Source: Vibrio breoganii (GTDB taxonomy: Bacteria > Pseudomonadota > Gammaproteobacteria > Enterobacterales > Vibrionaceae). From it: DNA of 64,000 nucleotides. Position 1 is the stretch's first letter. Each line of letters begins with the position of its first letter. The position numbers and the translations under genes were made by a program. Positions 1 through 10,185 of this stretch are shown here, piece by piece. The DNA is taken from positions 2,170,001 through 2,234,000 of the forward strand of contig NZ_CP016177.1 in NCBI RefSeq assembly GCF_001677275.1, given 5' to 3'. The notes below the pieces were generated by a model, which saw only the letters and a list, made by a program, of their open reading frames with translations, did no database searches and had not been told where the DNA came from.

Positions 1-823
<823 letters not shown>

Positions 824-890
824 GTGTTTCGTCACCAAATTGTTTACTGCAAGCGGCTTGGCCGCCTAGTGTTTATATCGATATAGATGG

Positions 891-918
891 AGGTTCTAGG
901 TTCTAGGTTCTAGGTTCT
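891..918. repeat. Heptamer tandem repeat, 4 units of AGGTTCT
   Basis: Four perfect tandem copies of AGGTTCT lie between dnaK and dnaJ. Three other heptamer arrays with different units occur in this window (28771, 44371, 63744). The unit AGGTTCT (rotated CTAGGTT) shares CTAGG with the CTAGGAA unit of the large array at 44371. Confidence 0.9.
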
Positions 919-959
919 AAAAATATCATCTATAGCGACAGCTATTATTACAAACAGAA

Positions 960-985
960 GGGCGTTAAGGTTTCCCTAAACGCCC
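960..985 (-). other. Stem-loop in the dnaK-dnaJ spacer
   Basis: GGGCGTT and AGG pair with CCT and AACGCCC around a TTTC loop, with one A-A mismatch. On the minus strand it is followed by a pyrimidine stretch that is not a clean U run, so it may be an attenuator or mRNA-stabilising element rather than a strong terminator. Confidence 0.5.
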
Positions 986-1024
986 ATAAGCTACTGTTAG
1001 AATAGAAAAAGTTATTTTCTAAAC

Positions 1025-1079
1025 TAGAGCGAGTTATCCATAGAAGGCAGTACCTTCATCGTGAATTCACTCGCTATAG
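1025..1079 (-). other. Stem-loop just after the dnaK stop codon
   Basis: CTAGAGCGAGT and ACTCGCTATAG form an 11-bp imperfect stem (one mismatch), and GAAGG/CCTTC form an inner stem. It begins about 10 bases after the dnaK stop on the minus strand. Probably an intercistronic structure that sets the dnaK to dnaJ transcript ratio (inference). Confidence 0.45.
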
Positions 1080-1088
1080 TGTCGAGAA

Positions 1089-3005
1089 TTATTTTTTCTC
1101 GTCTTTTACTTCTTCAAACTCAGCATCAACAACATCGTCGTCTTGAGACTGTTGTTGGCCAGCGTCAGCACCTTGTGCTTGCTGTGCTTGAGCTTGCTGT
1201 TGAGCAATTTCCATTAGCTTTTGAGCCGCAGTCATTAGCGCTTGAACTTTAGCATCGATAGCTTCTTTGTCATCACCAGACTTAACTTCTTCTAGCTCAG
1301 TGATAGCTGCTTCGATCTTAGTCTTCTCTTCAGCAGGAAGTGCGTCGCCCGCTTCTTCGATTTGCTTACGAGTACCGTGGATCATTTGGTCAGCTTGGTT
1401 GCGTACAGTCACTAACTCTTCGAACTTCTTGTCCGCTTCTTTGTTAGCTTCTGCTTCTTGTACCATTTTCTCGATATCGTCGTCGCTTAGACCGCCAGAC
1501 GCTTGGATAGTGATCTTCTGCTCTTTGTTAGTCTGCTTGTCTTTCGCAGAAACGTGCAGGATACCATCCGCATCAAGGTCGAAGGTTACTTCGATTTGAG
1601 GCATACCACGTGGTGCAGGCTGAATGCCTTCTAGGTTAAATTGACCTAGAGATTTGTTGTAAGACGCTTGCTTACGCTCACCTTGAAGAACGTGGATAGT
1701 TACCGCGTTCTGGTTGTCTTCTGCTGTAGAGAAAACTTGGTTCGCTTTCGTTGGGATAGTCGTGTTCTTCTCAACTAGCTTAGTCATTACGCCACCCATA
1801 GTCTCGATACCTAGAGACAGTGGAGTTACGTCAAGTAGAAGTACGTCAGTTACGTCGCCCGCAAGTACACCACCTTGAACTGCAGCACCCATTGCTACTG
1901 CTTCGTCAGGGTTAACGTCTTTACGTGGCTCTTTGCCGAAGAACTCAGTTACCTTAGCTTGAACCATAGGCATACGAGTCTGACCACCTACTAGGATTAC
2001 GTCAGTGATTTCGCCTACAGATAGGTCAGCATCCGCTAGAGCAACTTTAAGTGGCTCAAGAGAACGTTGAACTAGGTCTTCAACTAGAGCTTCTAGTTTC
2101 GCACGCGTTACTTTAACGTTCATGTGCTTAGGACCAGTCGCGTCAGCAGTAACGTAAGGTAGGTTTACGTCAGTTTGAGTAGTAGAAGAAAGCTCGATTT
2201 TCGCTTTTTCTGCTGCTTCTTTAACACGCTGCATCGCTAGAGGATCAGCTTTAAGGTCGATACCTTGCTCTTTTTTGAACTCGTCAACCAAGTAGTTGAT
2301 CATGCGGTTATCGAAGTCTTCACCACCAAGGTGAGTGTCACCGTTAGTTGCTAGAACTTCAAACGTCTTCTCGCCTTCAACTTCGTCGATTTCGATGATA
2401 GAGATATCGAATGTACCACCACCAAGGTCGTAAACTGCGATAGTGCGATCGCCACCAGACTTGTCTAGGCCGTATGCTAGAGCAGCAGCTGTTGGTTCGT
2501 TGATGATACGCTTAACTTCAAGACCTGCGATACGACCAGCATCTTTAGTTGCTTGACGCTGTGCATCGTTAAAGTAAGCAGGAACTGTGATTACAGCGCC
2601 AGTTACTTCTTCACCAAGGAAGTCTTCTGCAGTCTTCTTCATTTTCTTAAGAACTTCAGCAGATACTTGAGGAGCAGCCATTTTTTGGCCTTTCGCTTCT
2701 ACCCATGCATCACCGTTGTCAGCCTTAACAATTTTGTAAGGCATGATTTCGATGTCACGCTGAACTTCTTCGTCTTCAAAACGACGACCGATTAGACGCT
2801 TGATTGCAAATAGCGTGTTTTCTGGGTTGGTTACTGCTTGACGTTTAGCAGGCTGGCCAACCAAAGTCTCGCCGTCTGTGTATGCGATTACAGATGCGGT
2901 TGTGCGCTCACCTTCTGCGTTTTCGATTACGCGTGGCTTTTCACCGTCTAGAACTGAAACGCATGAGTTAGTTGTACCTAAGTCAATACCAATGATTTTA
3001 CCCAT
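1089..3005 (-). CDS. dnaK: Chaperone protein DnaK (Hsp70)
   Basis: ATP-dependent cytosolic chaperone working with DnaJ and GrpE in protein folding and in feedback control of sigma-32. At 638 residues it has the usual bacterial length. The actin-like nucleotide-binding domain starts with [11 protein letters not shown] (residues 5-15), and the substrate-binding and lid domains follow. The C-terminus has a Gln-rich stretch (about 595-620) and ends in the acidic tail typical of DnaK (EEVKDEKK). Two heat-shock-type promoters lie directly upstream, and an intrinsic terminator separates it from grpE, so dnaK is likely transcribed on its own. Identity is certain. Confidence 0.98.
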   Translation of the reverse strand: MGKIIGIDLGTTNSCVSVLDGEKPRVIENAEGERTTASVIAYTDGETLVGQPAKRQAVTNPENTLFAIKRLIGRRFEDEEVQRDIEIMPYKIVKADNGDAWVEAKGQKMAAPQVSAEVLKKMKKTAEDFLGEEVTGAVITVPAYFNDAQRQATKDAGRIAGLEVKRIINEPTAAALAYGLDKSGGDRTIAVYDLGGGTFDISIIEIDEVEGEKTFEVLATNGDTHLGGEDFDNRMINYLVDEFKKEQGIDLKADPLAMQRVKEAAEKAKIELSSTTQTDVNLPYVTADATGPKHMNVKVTRAKLEALVEDLVQRSLEPLKVALADADLSVGEITDVILVGGQTRMPMVQAKVTEFFGKEPRKDVNPDEAVAMGAAVQGGVLAGDVTDVLLLDVTPLSLGIETMGGVMTKLVEKNTTIPTKANQVFSTAEDNQNAVTIHVLQGERKQASYNKSLGQFNLEGIQPAPRGMPQIEVTFDLDADGILHVSAKDKQTNKEQKITIQASGGLSDDDIEKMVQEAEANKEADKKFEELVTVRNQADQMIHGTRKQIEEAGDALPAEEKTKIEAAITELEEVKSGDDKEAIDAKVQALMTAAQKLMEIAQQQAQAQQAQGADAGQQQSQDDDVVDAEFEEVKDEKK

Positions 3006-3051
3006 CAGGCTATCTCCAAAAATTTGATTATTTGTTTCTTTACTACCCCAT

Positions 3052-3079
3052 AAGTGGGGATGCTTAGCTTGGATTCAAC
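3052..3079 (-). promoter_or_regulatory. Probable sigma-32 promoter of dnaK (proximal)
   Basis: Read on the minus strand: GTTGAAT (3079-3073), 13-bp spacer, CCCCACTT (3059-3052), close to the heat-shock consensus CTTGAAA / CCCCATNT with ideal spacing. It lies 47 bp upstream of the dnaK ATG. CCCCA/TGGGG also forms a small hairpin at 3045-3059. Confidence 0.65.
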
Positions 3080-3135
3080 CCCAAGCTACAAATTAGTTAG
3101 TAGCAGTTAGCTTATGTTTAATTGCTCTGCACCAT

Positions 3136-3163
3136 AGATAGGGTCTGGATTCTTTGTTTCAAG
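3136..3163 (-). promoter_or_regulatory. Probable sigma-32 promoter of dnaK (distal)
   Basis: On the minus strand CTTGAAA (3163-3157) is a perfect -35 match, followed by a 13-bp spacer and CCCTATCT (3143-3136), one mismatch from CCCCATNT. This is the better of two tandem heat-shock promoters in front of dnaK. Confidence 0.75.
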
Positions 3164-3180
3164 ACTTGGGCAGAAAAAAA

Positions 3181-3208
3181 AACAAAAAAAGAGGCTGAAA
3201 ACAGCCTC
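3181..3208 (-). terminator. Intrinsic terminator after grpE
   Basis: GAGGCTG-AAAA-CAGCCTC stem-loop at 3191-3208, followed on the minus strand by a long U run (3190-3181). It ends the grpE transcript before the dnaK promoters. Confidence 0.9.
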
Positions 3209-3234
3209 TTTTTAAAACTTGATGCTTTGGACGC

Positions 3235-3861
3235 TTATTTAGCAACCATTACCATCGCAGGACGAACCACACGACCATTAAGCTCATAACCCTTCTGCAA
3301 TACGATAGTTACGGTATTGCTTTCGTGATCTGGGCTTTCAACCATAGATACTGCGTTGTGCAGTTCAGGGTTGAATGCTTCACCAACGGGGTTAATTTCT
3401 ACTAGACCGTTTTTAGAAACAACATCAGTAAATGATTTATGTGTCATTTCGATGCCTTCAAGGAATGGCTTAACCACTTCGTTCTCAGAGTCAGCCGCTT
3501 CCATAGCACGCTCTAGGTTATCGATAACCGGTAGCAATTCTTCAGCAAACTTGTTAATCGCAAATTTACGAGCTTTAGACATCTCTTGTTCTGTGCGGCG
3601 ACGCATGTTCTCTACTTCAGCTTTAGCGCGAATAACGCTGTCTTGCTGTTCTTTAAGACGCATCTCTGTTTGAAGCAATGCAGCTTCTAGTTGTGCAACC
3701 TTAGACTCTTCCACTTCTGCATCAGTTTCTTCGTTCCACTCGATGTCACCTTCACCGCCGATCACTTCAGCTTCTTCAGTCACTTCTTCTGCAACTTGTT
3801 CAGCTTCATTGGCCGCTTGTGCTAGTTCTTCTTCGTTAATCTTGTTTTCTTTATCGCTCAT
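3235..3861 (-). CDS. grpE: Nucleotide exchange factor GrpE
   Basis: Releases ADP from DnaK in the Hsp70 cycle. 208 residues when started at base 3861 ([12 protein letters not shown]), where a GGAGAG ribosome-binding site sits 7 bases upstream. The frame stays open 29 codons further up, but that extension crosses the heat-shock promoter region. It shows a long acidic N-terminus, the coiled-coil dimerisation helix (about 60-110, rich in E/Q/R) and the C-terminal beta domain ending RPAMVMVAK as in other GrpE proteins. It is divergent from nadK, as in other vibrios. Identity is certain. Confidence 0.97.
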   Translation of the reverse strand: MSDKENKINEEELAQAANEAEQVAEEVTEEAEVIGGEGDIEWNEETDAEVEESKVAQLEAALLQTEMRLKEQQDSVIRAKAEVENMRRRTEQEMSKARKFAINKFAEELLPVIDNLERAMEAADSENEVVKPFLEGIEMTHKSFTDVVSKNGLVEINPVGEAFNPELHNAVSMVESPDHESNTVTIVLQKGYELNGRVVRPAMVMVAK

Positions 3862-3958
3862 GATCTCTCCGACGCGGATACGCATATTCCTGAAAGTGCT
3901 ATTATTTTGACAGAAATGCATCCACAAAAAATTAGCATCTGAATTCAACTTGCCTTTA

Positions 3959-3986
3959 TTATGGGGATCATCGTTTCTGAATCAAG
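3959..3986 (-). promoter_or_regulatory. Probable sigma-32 promoter of grpE
   Basis: Minus strand: CTTGATT (3986-3980), 13-bp spacer, CCCCATAA (3966-3959). Matches the heat-shock consensus well and lies about 100 bp upstream of the grpE start, inside the open 5' extension of the nadK frame. That argues against the longer nadK start. Confidence 0.75.
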
Positions 3987-4011
3987 CCTAACCATTTATT
4001 TTGGGACTAAA

Positions 4012-4896
4012 ATGAGCAAGCATTTCTCTACAATCGCTATTTTGGGTAAACCTCGCGACATCAGTGCCATCCAGACTCACCATGAGATCTATCATTGGCT
4101 TGCTGAAAAAGACTATCGCATTCTTATTGATGACCGACTACAAGAGTTGTTACCCGAATTAGACGACAAGGTCTTCAGCAACCTAATGCAAATAGGCAAA
4201 GAGGCCGACTTAGCTATTGTAGTCGGAGGGGACGGAAACATGCTAGGCGCTGCTCGTGTCCTGTCTAGATTTGATATTTCGGTCATTGGTGTCAACAAGG
4301 GCAATCTTGGATTCCTGACCGATTTAGACCCCGATAACTTCAAAGCACCCTTAGAAGAAGTCCTAGACGGCCATTACCTCACAGAACAGCGCTTTCTTTT
4401 AGAAACTGAGATACATCGTCACGGTCTGGTAAAAAGCCAAAATGCGGCGCTCAACGAAGCAGTGCTTCACCCTGGTAAAGTGGCTAATATGATTGAGTTC
4501 GAGGTGTATATCGACAACTCTTTTGCCTTCTCACAGCGTTCTGACGGCTTGATACTCTCAACGCCAACCGGTTCTACTGCCTACTCTCTCTCTGGCGGTG
4601 GTCCAATCCTATCCCCAAGCCTAAACACCATCTCCTTGGTACCTATGTTTCCTCATACGTTATCAAGCCGTCCGCTAGTAGTGGATGGGAATCGTCGTAT
4701 TAAGTTGGTATTAGCTCCGGATAACCGTGGCACCCAAGAGGTGAGCTGTGACGGGCAGATTTCATTGCCTGTAGAGCCTGGTGATGAGATACATATTTAT
4801 CGTAGTGATAATGTACTGCAACTTATCCATCCAAAAGACTACAGCTACTACCATGTACTGCGAGAGAAATTGGGCTGGTCGAGCAAACTTTTTTAA
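4012..4896 (+). CDS. nadK: NAD kinase
   Basis: Phosphorylates NAD+ to NADP+ in the cytosol. 294 residues, normal for the family. The catalytic GGDG motif is at residues 72-75, followed by the conserved NE (NEAVLHPG) and the [16 protein letters not shown] segment. Start at ATG 4012 (MSKHFST) chosen over the upstream ATG at 3961, because the extra 17 codons overlap the grpE heat-shock promoter and are not part of the family. Divergent from grpE and upstream of recN, the usual gammaproteobacterial order. Confidence 0.96.
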   Translation: MSKHFSTIAILGKPRDISAIQTHHEIYHWLAEKDYRILIDDRLQELLPELDDKVFSNLMQIGKEADLAIVVGGDGNMLGAARVLSRFDISVIGVNKGNLGFLTDLDPDNFKAPLEEVLDGHYLTEQRFLLETEIHRHGLVKSQNAALNEAVLHPGKVANMIEFEVYIDNSFAFSQRSDGLILSTPTGSTAYSLSGGGPILSPSLNTISLVPMFPHTLSSRPLVVDGNRRIKLVLAPDNRGTQEVSCDGQISLPVEPGDEIHIYRSDNVLQLIHPKDYSYYHVLREKLGWSSKLF

Positions 4897-4935
4897 GCCA
4901 GCACACAAAAAACAACAAAAATCTATTTGAGCGAC

Positions 4936-4963
4936 TTTACTGTATGTAAAACCAGTATATACT
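4936..4963 (+). promoter_or_regulatory. Probable sigma-70 promoter of recN
   Basis: -35 TTTACT (4936-4941), 16-bp spacer, -10 TATACT (4958-4963). Both LexA boxes overlap it, which fits repression by LexA. Confidence 0.6.
4940..4955. promoter_or_regulatory. LexA (SOS) box 1 of recN
   Basis: CTG-N10-CAG (CTGTATGTAAAACCAG), matching the gammaproteobacterial LexA consensus half-sites, positioned over the recN promoter. Confidence 0.85.
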
Positions 4964-4977
4964 GTTTCCATATACAG
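4962..4977. promoter_or_regulatory. LexA (SOS) box 2 of recN
   Basis: CTG-N10-CAG (CTGTTTCCATATACAG), starting 22 bp after the first box. Tandem boxes suggest tight, cooperative SOS repression, as known for E. coli recN. Confidence 0.85.
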
Positions 4978-5000
4978 TGTTTCATTCTATGGATTTTTGT

Positions 5001-6662
5001 ATGTTAGCTCATCTTAGTGTTAATAATTTCGCCATTGTAAAATCGCTACAAATTGAACTTCAGCCAGGCATGACCACCATTACGGGTGAGACAGGTGCTG
5101 GTAAATCTATTGCTATCGACGCCTTAGGTCTGTGCTTGGGAAGCCGCTCTGATTCGGGCATGGTTCGCCAAGGTGAAGACAAGGTAGACCTGTGCGCCAG
5201 CTTTATGATTGAGAGCAACCTCAGTGCACAGCGTTGGCTAGAAGACAACGAACTTACCGATGGTGAGGAGTGCATTTTACGTCGAGTTATTGGCAAAGAT
5301 GGCCGCTCTCGCGCCTTCATTAATGGTAATCCTGTGCCTGTTTCTCAGCTTAAGAGCTTAGGCCAGACACTGGTGAGCATCCATGGGCAACACGCCCACC
5401 ACCAATTGCTTAAAAAAGAGTATCAACTCACCTTGCTCGATCAGTATGCAGGGCATCAAAGCTTACTGAATAATGTTCAAAAGCATTACCAAGCCTGGCG
5501 CCAAGCCGATAACACGCTCAAGCAAACCATTCAAAATGGTCAACAAAATCTTGCCCAAAAGCAGCTACTTGAATACCAAATTAAAGAGCTAGATGAATTA
5601 GCCCTTCTAGAAAATGAGTTCAGCGAGCTGGAAGACGAGCACAAAAAACTATCCAATAGCGGTGAGCTTCTGTCATTAACTCAACAAAGCCTTGATGTGA
5701 TTAACGACAATGACGATGTTAATGCCATTGCCCTACTGCACAATGTGATACATCAAACCCAGCAATTAGGTGAACTAGACAGCTCCCTTTCAGGCATCAG
5801 CGAAATGCTCAACGAAGCCTTGATCCAGATGGAAGAAGCGAGCAGTGAACTGCGTAATTATCTTGATTCCATCGATATGGACCCAATGCGTATGCAGATG
5901 GTAGAGGAGCGCTACTCTCGCGTAATGTCATTGGCTAAAAAGCACTTAGTTTTGCCTGAAGACCTGTATCAGCACCATCAAGATCTGGCAAAGCAAATTG
6001 AAGCCCTTGATTGCTCCGATGAACGCATTCAGCAGCTTAAAGCCGAAGTAGAGCAAGCCCTAGAGAAGTACTTAAAAAGCTCCGAAAAACTGAGCAAGTC
6101 GCGCAAACGCTATGCAAAAGAGCTCAATAAACTGATCTCAGAAAGCATGCACCAGCTAAGTATGGAAAAGGCACGCTTTGATATCAGTATTAATAACGAC
6201 CCTAAATATGCATCGCCACTGGGCACTGATGATGTCGAGTACTTAGTCTCGGCTAACCCTGGACAACCTTTACAGCCATTAGGCAAGGTCGCCTCTGGTG
6301 GTGAGTTGTCACGAATCTCGTTGGCGATTCAAGTAATCACTGCACAAAAAGTAGAAACCCCTAGCCTAATCTTCGATGAAGTGGATGTGGGGATCAGCGG
6401 TCCAACCGCGGCTGTGGTTGGACAAATGCTGCGTAAACTGGGTGAAAGTACGCAAATCCTGTGTGTGACTCACTTGCCGCAAGTCGCCGGTAGTGGCCAT
6501 CAGCAAATGTTTGTCGCCAAGAAAGCCAAGGGCGGCACCACAGAAACAAGAATGTTTACCCTAAATACAGAGCAACGTGTAGAGGAACTGGCAAGGCTAT
6601 TAGGAGGAAGTGAGATCACCTCCTCAACATTGGCCAACGCCAAAGAGTTAATGGCAGCCTAA
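5001..6662 (+). CDS. recN: DNA repair protein RecN
   Basis: SMC-like ATPase of recombinational double-strand-break repair, strongly SOS-induced. 553 residues from ATG 5001 ([13 protein letters not shown]); an upstream in-frame ATG at 4977 lies in the second LexA box and was rejected. Walker A is GETGAGKS (29-36), followed by a long central coiled coil, then the ABC signature [11 protein letters not shown] and Walker [13 protein letters not shown] near the C-terminus. The protein ends NAKELMAA, a tail resembling the ssrA degradation tag. This agrees with E. coli RecN being a ClpXP substrate (recalled knowledge). Controlled by two LexA boxes immediately upstream. Confidence 0.96.
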   Translation: MLAHLSVNNFAIVKSLQIELQPGMTTITGETGAGKSIAIDALGLCLGSRSDSGMVRQGEDKVDLCASFMIESNLSAQRWLEDNELTDGEECILRRVIGKDGRSRAFINGNPVPVSQLKSLGQTLVSIHGQHAHHQLLKKEYQLTLLDQYAGHQSLLNNVQKHYQAWRQADNTLKQTIQNGQQNLAQKQLLEYQIKELDELALLENEFSELEDEHKKLSNSGELLSLTQQSLDVINDNDDVNAIALLHNVIHQTQQLGELDSSLSGISEMLNEALIQMEEASSELRNYLDSIDMDPMRMQMVEERYSRVMSLAKKHLVLPEDLYQHHQDLAKQIEALDCSDERIQQLKAEVEQALEKYLKSSEKLSKSRKRYAKELNKLISESMHQLSMEKARFDISINNDPKYASPLGTDDVEYLVSANPGQPLQPLGKVASGGELSRISLAIQVITAQKVETPSLIFDEVDVGISGPTAAVVGQMLRKLGESTQILCVTHLPQVAGSGHQQMFVAKKAKGGTTETRMFTLNTEQRVEELARLLGGSEITSSTLANAKELMAA

Positions 6663-6690
6663 AGGAACTCAAGCTAAATCCGACTGTCTA

Positions 6691-6760
6691 CAGCCATGAA
6701 AACACGGGAAATGTCATATTTTGCACAGTCAATAACAGGCAATCCCCACTCTCATGGCTG
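6691..6760 (+). other. Long-range inverted repeat after recN
   Basis: CAGCCATGA (6691-6699) and TCATGGCTG (6752-6760) are perfect 9-bp arms followed by TTTCTCT. The 52-base loop is long, so this may be a weak terminator for recN or another RNA structure. Confidence 0.35.
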
Positions 6761-6832
6761 TTTCTCTATACAAGCTGGCTCAGCTTGTTTATTATCTGCC
6801 GAGTTTTATTTAGAAGTTAAAGACCTGATCAT

Positions 6833-7192
6833 ATGCAGCTTACAAAATGGTTAATCGCAGTTCCACTGGCACTAACAATGCTATCTGGCTGTGCTTTCTT
6901 AGAAAAATTGGTTTATCGAATTGATATTAGCCAAGGCAATTTTGTCGAACAATCTGCAGTAGATCAGCTTCGTATTGGCATGTCGAAAGAACAGGTACGC
7001 TATGTTCTAGGCTCACCTATGCTGGTAGAAAACGGTAAGCCAAACAAATGGTATTACATCTATCATTTCACAAAAGGTCATAACGACCCTGAGCAAAAGA
7101 ACCTTTTCGTGTTCTTTGGCAGTGACGAGCGCCTAGAACGCATCGAAGGTGACTTCAGCGCAGGCCCAGCTTTCAATCAAGCTATTCAGTAA
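6833..7192 (+). CDS. bamE: Outer membrane protein assembly factor BamE
   Basis: Small lipoprotein of the BAM complex, which inserts beta-barrel proteins into the outer membrane. 119 residues with a lipoprotein signal peptide (lipobox LSGC, acylated Cys20), followed by the SmpA/OmlA fold. Conserved segments include GMSKEQVRYVLGSP and the W/Y-rich WYYIYHF. The adjacent recN and ratA/ratB genes are the standard neighbours of bamE/smpA. A strong bidirectional terminator follows. Confidence 0.95.
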   Translation: MQLTKWLIAVPLALTMLSGCAFLEKLVYRIDISQGNFVEQSAVDQLRIGMSKEQVRYVLGSPMLVENGKPNKWYYIYHFTKGHNDPEQKNLFVFFGSDERLERIEGDFSAGPAFNQAIQ

Positions 7193-7220
7193 CGGCGTCG
7201 CAACACCAAACACAAAAAAA

Positions 7221-7244
7221 GGGAGCACATGTGCTCCCCTTTTT
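7221..7244. terminator. Bidirectional terminator between bamE and ratB
   Basis: Perfect palindrome GGGAGCACATGTGCTCCC with a U run on the plus strand (7239-7244) and an A run before it (7214-7220) that serves the minus strand. Lies between the convergent bamE and ratB. Confidence 0.9.
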
Positions 7245-7256
7245 ATTTCTCTCAAT

Positions 7257-7568
7257 TTATTGCTGCGCGGCTTTTTTCGCTGCTTGTTCGGCTCGTTTAC
7301 GTCGAATCTCTTTTGGATCGGCCAATAGTGGTCGATATATCTCAATGCGGTCGTTGTCTCTAACCGTTGCATCAAGTTTAACGTTACGGCTAAACACGCC
7401 GACCTTATTCTGTTTCAAGTCTATCTCAGGAAACAAGGCTAACAGCCCCGACTGCTCTATGATCTGCTCAACAGTCAGTTCTTTATTTACGACCAGTGCC
7501 ACTACTCGTTGCTCATGCGGCAGTGCATACACCACTTCCACATGAATCATATCGGAATCAATACTCAT
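7257..7568 (-). CDS. rnfH: RnfH/RatB-family ubiquitin-like protein
   Basis: Small beta-grasp protein encoded with RatA in a toxin-antitoxin-like pair in E. coli; its molecular role remains unclear. 103 residues if started at ATG 7568 ([17 protein letters not shown]). A start at the second Met (7550) is also possible and would give about 97 residues, closer to the E. coli length. Conserved segments include [16 protein letters not shown] and [22 protein letters not shown], and the tail is Ala/Lys-rich. It overlaps the end of ratA by 11 bp, so translation is probably coupled. Confidence 0.9.
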   Translation of the reverse strand: MSIDSDMIHVEVVYALPHEQRVVALVVNKELTVEQIIEQSGLLALFPEIDLKQNKVGVFSRNVKLDATVRDNDRIEIYRPLLADPKEIRRKRAEQAAKKAAQQ

Positions 7569-8001
7569 AACACGGGTACACCTGTTTTGCTCGCTGGGTA
7601 AAGGCATTAATCATGTTAGAAGTCAGCTCGTTGAATACCTTACCAAAGGCCATTTCTATCATTCGGCTAGAGAATTCAAATTCAAGCTTCAACTCCACTT
7701 TACACGCTCCCTCATCAAGAGGCGTAAAGAACCAACCGCCCTTAAGGTGCTTAAATGGGCCATCAACCAGATTCATTTCAATCGCACGACCAATATGCAA
7801 TACATTCTTAGTGGTAAAAGTTTTACTGATACCCGCCTTTGAAACATCCACAGAGGCTGTCATCTTTGTATCATCAAAATCATGCACCTGAGAGCCAGAG
7901 CATCCAGGTAAAAATTCAGGATATCGCGCGACATCGTTGACCAAATGGAACATTTGTTCAGCGCTAAACGATACCAATGCTGAACGGGTCACCTGCGGCA
8001 T
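7558..8001 (-). CDS. ratA: RatA, START-like coenzyme Q-binding protein / ribosome association toxin
   Basis: Member of the polyketide cyclase/START superfamily (COQ10-type). In E. coli RatA was reported to bind 50S subunits and block 70S assembly, while homologues such as Coq10 bind quinones, so the in vivo role here is open. 147 residues, with typical segments [31 protein letters not shown] and a hydrophobic ligand pocket. It forms an operon with ratB and is divergent from smpB, the usual arrangement in gammaproteobacteria. Confidence 0.93.
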   Translation of the reverse strand: MPQVTRSALVSFSAEQMFHLVNDVARYPEFLPGCSGSQVHDFDDTKMTASVDVSKAGISKTFTTKNVLHIGRAIEMNLVDGPFKHLKGGWFFTPLDEGACKVELKLEFEFSSRMIEMAFGKVFNELTSNMINAFTQRAKQVYPCYEY

Positions 8002-8103
8002 AACTACTCCTCAACTACTAAATCGCTAATTTTATTGAGCTTTACCCTAAACCGAGTAAAAAGAATTTCCCTATAATAAGGCAATCCGTATAATGGCGCC
8101 ATT

Positions 8104-8589
8104 ATGGCAAAGAAAAAATCAAAAACCAAAGCGTCTAGTAATACTATCGCGCTGAATAAAAAAGCCCGTCACGAGTACTTTATCGAGGACGAGCTTGAAG
8201 CTGGCTTAGAGCTCCAAGGTTGGGAGGTAAAATCTTTACGTCAGGGTAAAGCGAATATCGCTGAAAGCTACGTTTATCTTAAAGATGGCGAGGCTTTCAT
8301 TAGTGGTATGAGCATTATACCACTTAACCAAGCGTCTACTCATATTGTAGCTAACCCTACTCGTATCCGTAAGCTTCTGCTTTCGCGTCGTGAGCTAGAC
8401 AACCTTTTCGGTAGCATTAACCGTGATGGCATGACCCTTACAGCATTATCCCTGTACTGGTCGCGTTCATGGGTTAAAATTAAGATAGGTGTCGCTAAGG
8501 GTAAGAAATTACACGATAAACGTACCGATCTGAGAGATAAAGACTGGGCGCGCGATAAAGCACGGGTTATGAAGAGTAAACTGCGCTAA
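8104..8589 (+). CDS. smpB: SsrA-binding protein SmpB
   Basis: Binds tmRNA and brings it to stalled ribosomes for trans-translation. 161 residues with the OB-fold core ([29 protein letters not shown]) and the basic C-terminal tail ([21 protein letters not shown]) that enters the mRNA channel. It lies 66 bp upstream of ssrA itself, so both partners of trans-translation are adjacent. Confidence 0.97.
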   Translation: MAKKKSKTKASSNTIALNKKARHEYFIEDELEAGLELQGWEVKSLRQGKANIAESYVYLKDGEAFISGMSIIPLNQASTHIVANPTRIRKLLLSRRELDNLFGSINRDGMTLTALSLYWSRSWVKIKIGVAKGKKLHDKRTDLRDKDWARDKARVMKSKLR

Positions 8590-8615
8590 TATTGAGCATC
8601 CAGTAGGCATGGCGC

Positions 8616-8643
8616 TAGACAGGCTAGTCTTTTCTGGTACTAT
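8616..8643 (+). promoter_or_regulatory. Probable ssrA promoter
   Basis: -35 TAGACA (8616-8621), 16-bp spacer, -10 TACTAT (8638-8643). Initiation a few bases upstream of the mature 5' end at 8656 fits the short leader that is trimmed from pre-tmRNA. Confidence 0.6.
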
Positions 8644-8655
8644 GCAAGAACACTA

Positions 8656-9022
8656 GGGGCTGATCTAGGATTCGACGGGAATTCTGAAGTCTGAGGTGCA
8701 TGTCGTGGGGCGGTTGGCCACGTAAAAAGCCGCAAAAAAATAGTCGCAAACGACGAAAACTACGCACTAGCAGCTTAATAACCTGCTGAGAGCCTCTTTG
8801 CCCTAGCTTCCGCTTGTAAGACGGGGAACAACAAAGAGTCAAACCCAAACTAGCTAGATCGGATTCTCCCGCCTGAGAGATGAAGTTCGAAATATAATTC
8901 AGGATAGTCATTTACTAGCGTGTCGGTTCGCAGGTACTTGGTGAATTTAAAGATCGACTAAGCATGTAGTACCAATGATGAACGGTTTTCGGACGCGGGT
9001 TCAACTCCCGCCAGCTCCACCA
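8656..9022 (+). ncRNA. ssrA: Transfer-messenger RNA (tmRNA, SsrA)
   Basis: Acts as tRNA-Ala and as mRNA to rescue stalled ribosomes and tag the nascent protein for ClpXP/ClpAP degradation. The mature RNA of about 367 nt starts GGGGCTGATCTAGGATTCGA and ends GCTCCACCA, with the tRNA-like T arm near the 3' end. The resume codon is GCA at 8746 and the encoded tag is ANDENYALAA (8746-8775), followed by TAATAA. In V. cholerae the 3' end of this gene is the attachment site of pathogenicity island VPI-1; here I see no integrase or duplicated 3' end. Confidence 0.97.
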
Positions 9023-9033
9023 ATCGATTGGAA

Positions 9034-9060
9034 AAGGCCACCTTCGGGTGGCCTTTTTTG
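9034..9060 (+). terminator. Intrinsic terminator of ssrA
   Basis: AAGGCCACC-TTCG-GGTGGCCTT hairpin with a stable UUCG tetraloop, followed by a T run. Confidence 0.92.
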
Positions 9061-9264
9061 TATGCGAGTTCTTATAACTCAATAACTTACAATCTTGCTC
9101 GTTCCCAACCAAGATCACTACAATCTAGACATACTATTCCCCAAACAGGTCCCGCCGATCCAATTTAACTTGGGAGACTAAAGCTTTCGGGAAGAAGAAA
9201 CCTACACCATGATTAAAGTAGTAAGAAATCTTAAAGAGTGGCTTTCCCTGAATTCATCAATACA
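9061..9264. other. Non-coding spacer between ssrA terminator and LysR gene
   Basis: About 200 bp without a supported gene. A short open frame on the minus strand (8915-9118) covers the tmRNA 3' end and is not coding. No clear attachment-site repeat was seen. Confidence 0.5.
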
Positions 9265-10170
9265 CTAATTGTGTTTATCGACCTCACTCACATAATCGGA
9301 AATAGCTGAAAGGACAGATTTCTTTATCGTTGATACTTGCTTCGAGTGTGGGCACCAAAGTGCTATTGCAAATTTAAAGCCCTGTTTCACTCCCATTTTT
9401 TCCCTTAATGGCTCAATACCTATGGTTGAATCTGACTCACGAACGGCCTTGGGTAACCAAGCCCAGCCAAATCCCTCTTTCACCAGTTTGATTATAAGTG
9501 CCATGTTCTCAACTTCTTCATGATTCGCAGACATTAAAACCTTTTCTTTAAGGCCTTCATCAATCAAGCTCTTCAATACAAATTGGCGTTCACTTCGCAA
9601 CGCGACAACCAGTTCTTCAAAGTCCATGTCCAACTTTTTGTCGCCTTTTGCAACAAACGGAATAAACTCAATATGCCCTAAAAATGTAGAATCGAAGCTG
9701 TGTATACCGCGACTCTCATGAATGTTAACTAGAGCAAAGTGAATCTCGCCACTTTCAATACCGCGTTTAACCTCCGACTTAGTTTTAAATACGAAGTTAA
9801 CCCGCATTGACGGAAAATCTCGCAATAGACGCTCACGGATAATACAAAGCGCCCTTGGTGGAATAATTGGGGAGCTTGCAATAGTGATACTTTCTAGCCC
9901 TCCAAAAGACAGACTTAACGCAACCTTGTCCAACACTCGCGCTTGCTCTAACGTTTGCTTGGCATAATGGTAAAGTAAGTGTCCATCCTCTGTCGGTTCG
10001 ACCTTACGACCAATACGCACAAAAAGTGTTACCGCTAACTGATCTTCTAGGTTCCCAATCACCTGACCAACAGTGGTTCTATGCTTGTTTAGCTTTACTG
10101 CTGCCTTGCTAAAAGAAAGCTGATCATAAACAGTCACAAAGGCAAGAAGTTGTTCAATACTAAAATTCAT
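9265..10170 (-). CDS. LysR family transcriptional regulator
   Basis: 301-residue LTTR. The N-terminal winged helix-turn-helix (residues about 1-60, MNFSIEQLLAFVTVYDQLSFSKAAVKLN) is followed by a LysR substrate-binding domain that starts near residue 90. The HTH is slightly unusual: HRTTVGQVIGNLEDQL replaces the common Q-P-x-V-S-x-x-I. Target and ligand are unknown. It stands alone after ssrA and is divergent from the recX-like gene. TGTTAG-N12-CTAACA just upstream of its start is a candidate autoregulatory site. Confidence 0.85.
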   Translation of the reverse strand: MNFSIEQLLAFVTVYDQLSFSKAAVKLNKHRTTVGQVIGNLEDQLAVTLFVRIGRKVEPTEDGHLLYHYAKQTLEQARVLDKVALSLSFGGLESITIASSPIIPPRALCIIRERLLRDFPSMRVNFVFKTKSEVKRGIESGEIHFALVNIHESRGIHSFDSTFLGHIEFIPFVAKGDKKLDMDFEELVVALRSERQFVLKSLIDEGLKEKVLMSANHEEVENMALIIKLVKEGFGWAWLPKAVRESDSTIGIEPLREKMGVKQGFKFAIALWCPHSKQVSTIKKSVLSAISDYVSEVDKHN

Positions 10171-10185
10171 GGCATCACGTTATAT

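Noticed and set aside
3961..4011. Longer nadK start at ATG 3961
   Set aside because: The extra codons overlap the grpE heat-shock promoter, and the NadK family starts at the second Met.
9023..9264. Genomic island or prophage attachment at ssrA
   Set aside because: No integrase, no duplicated ssrA 3' end and no phage genes seen in the window.
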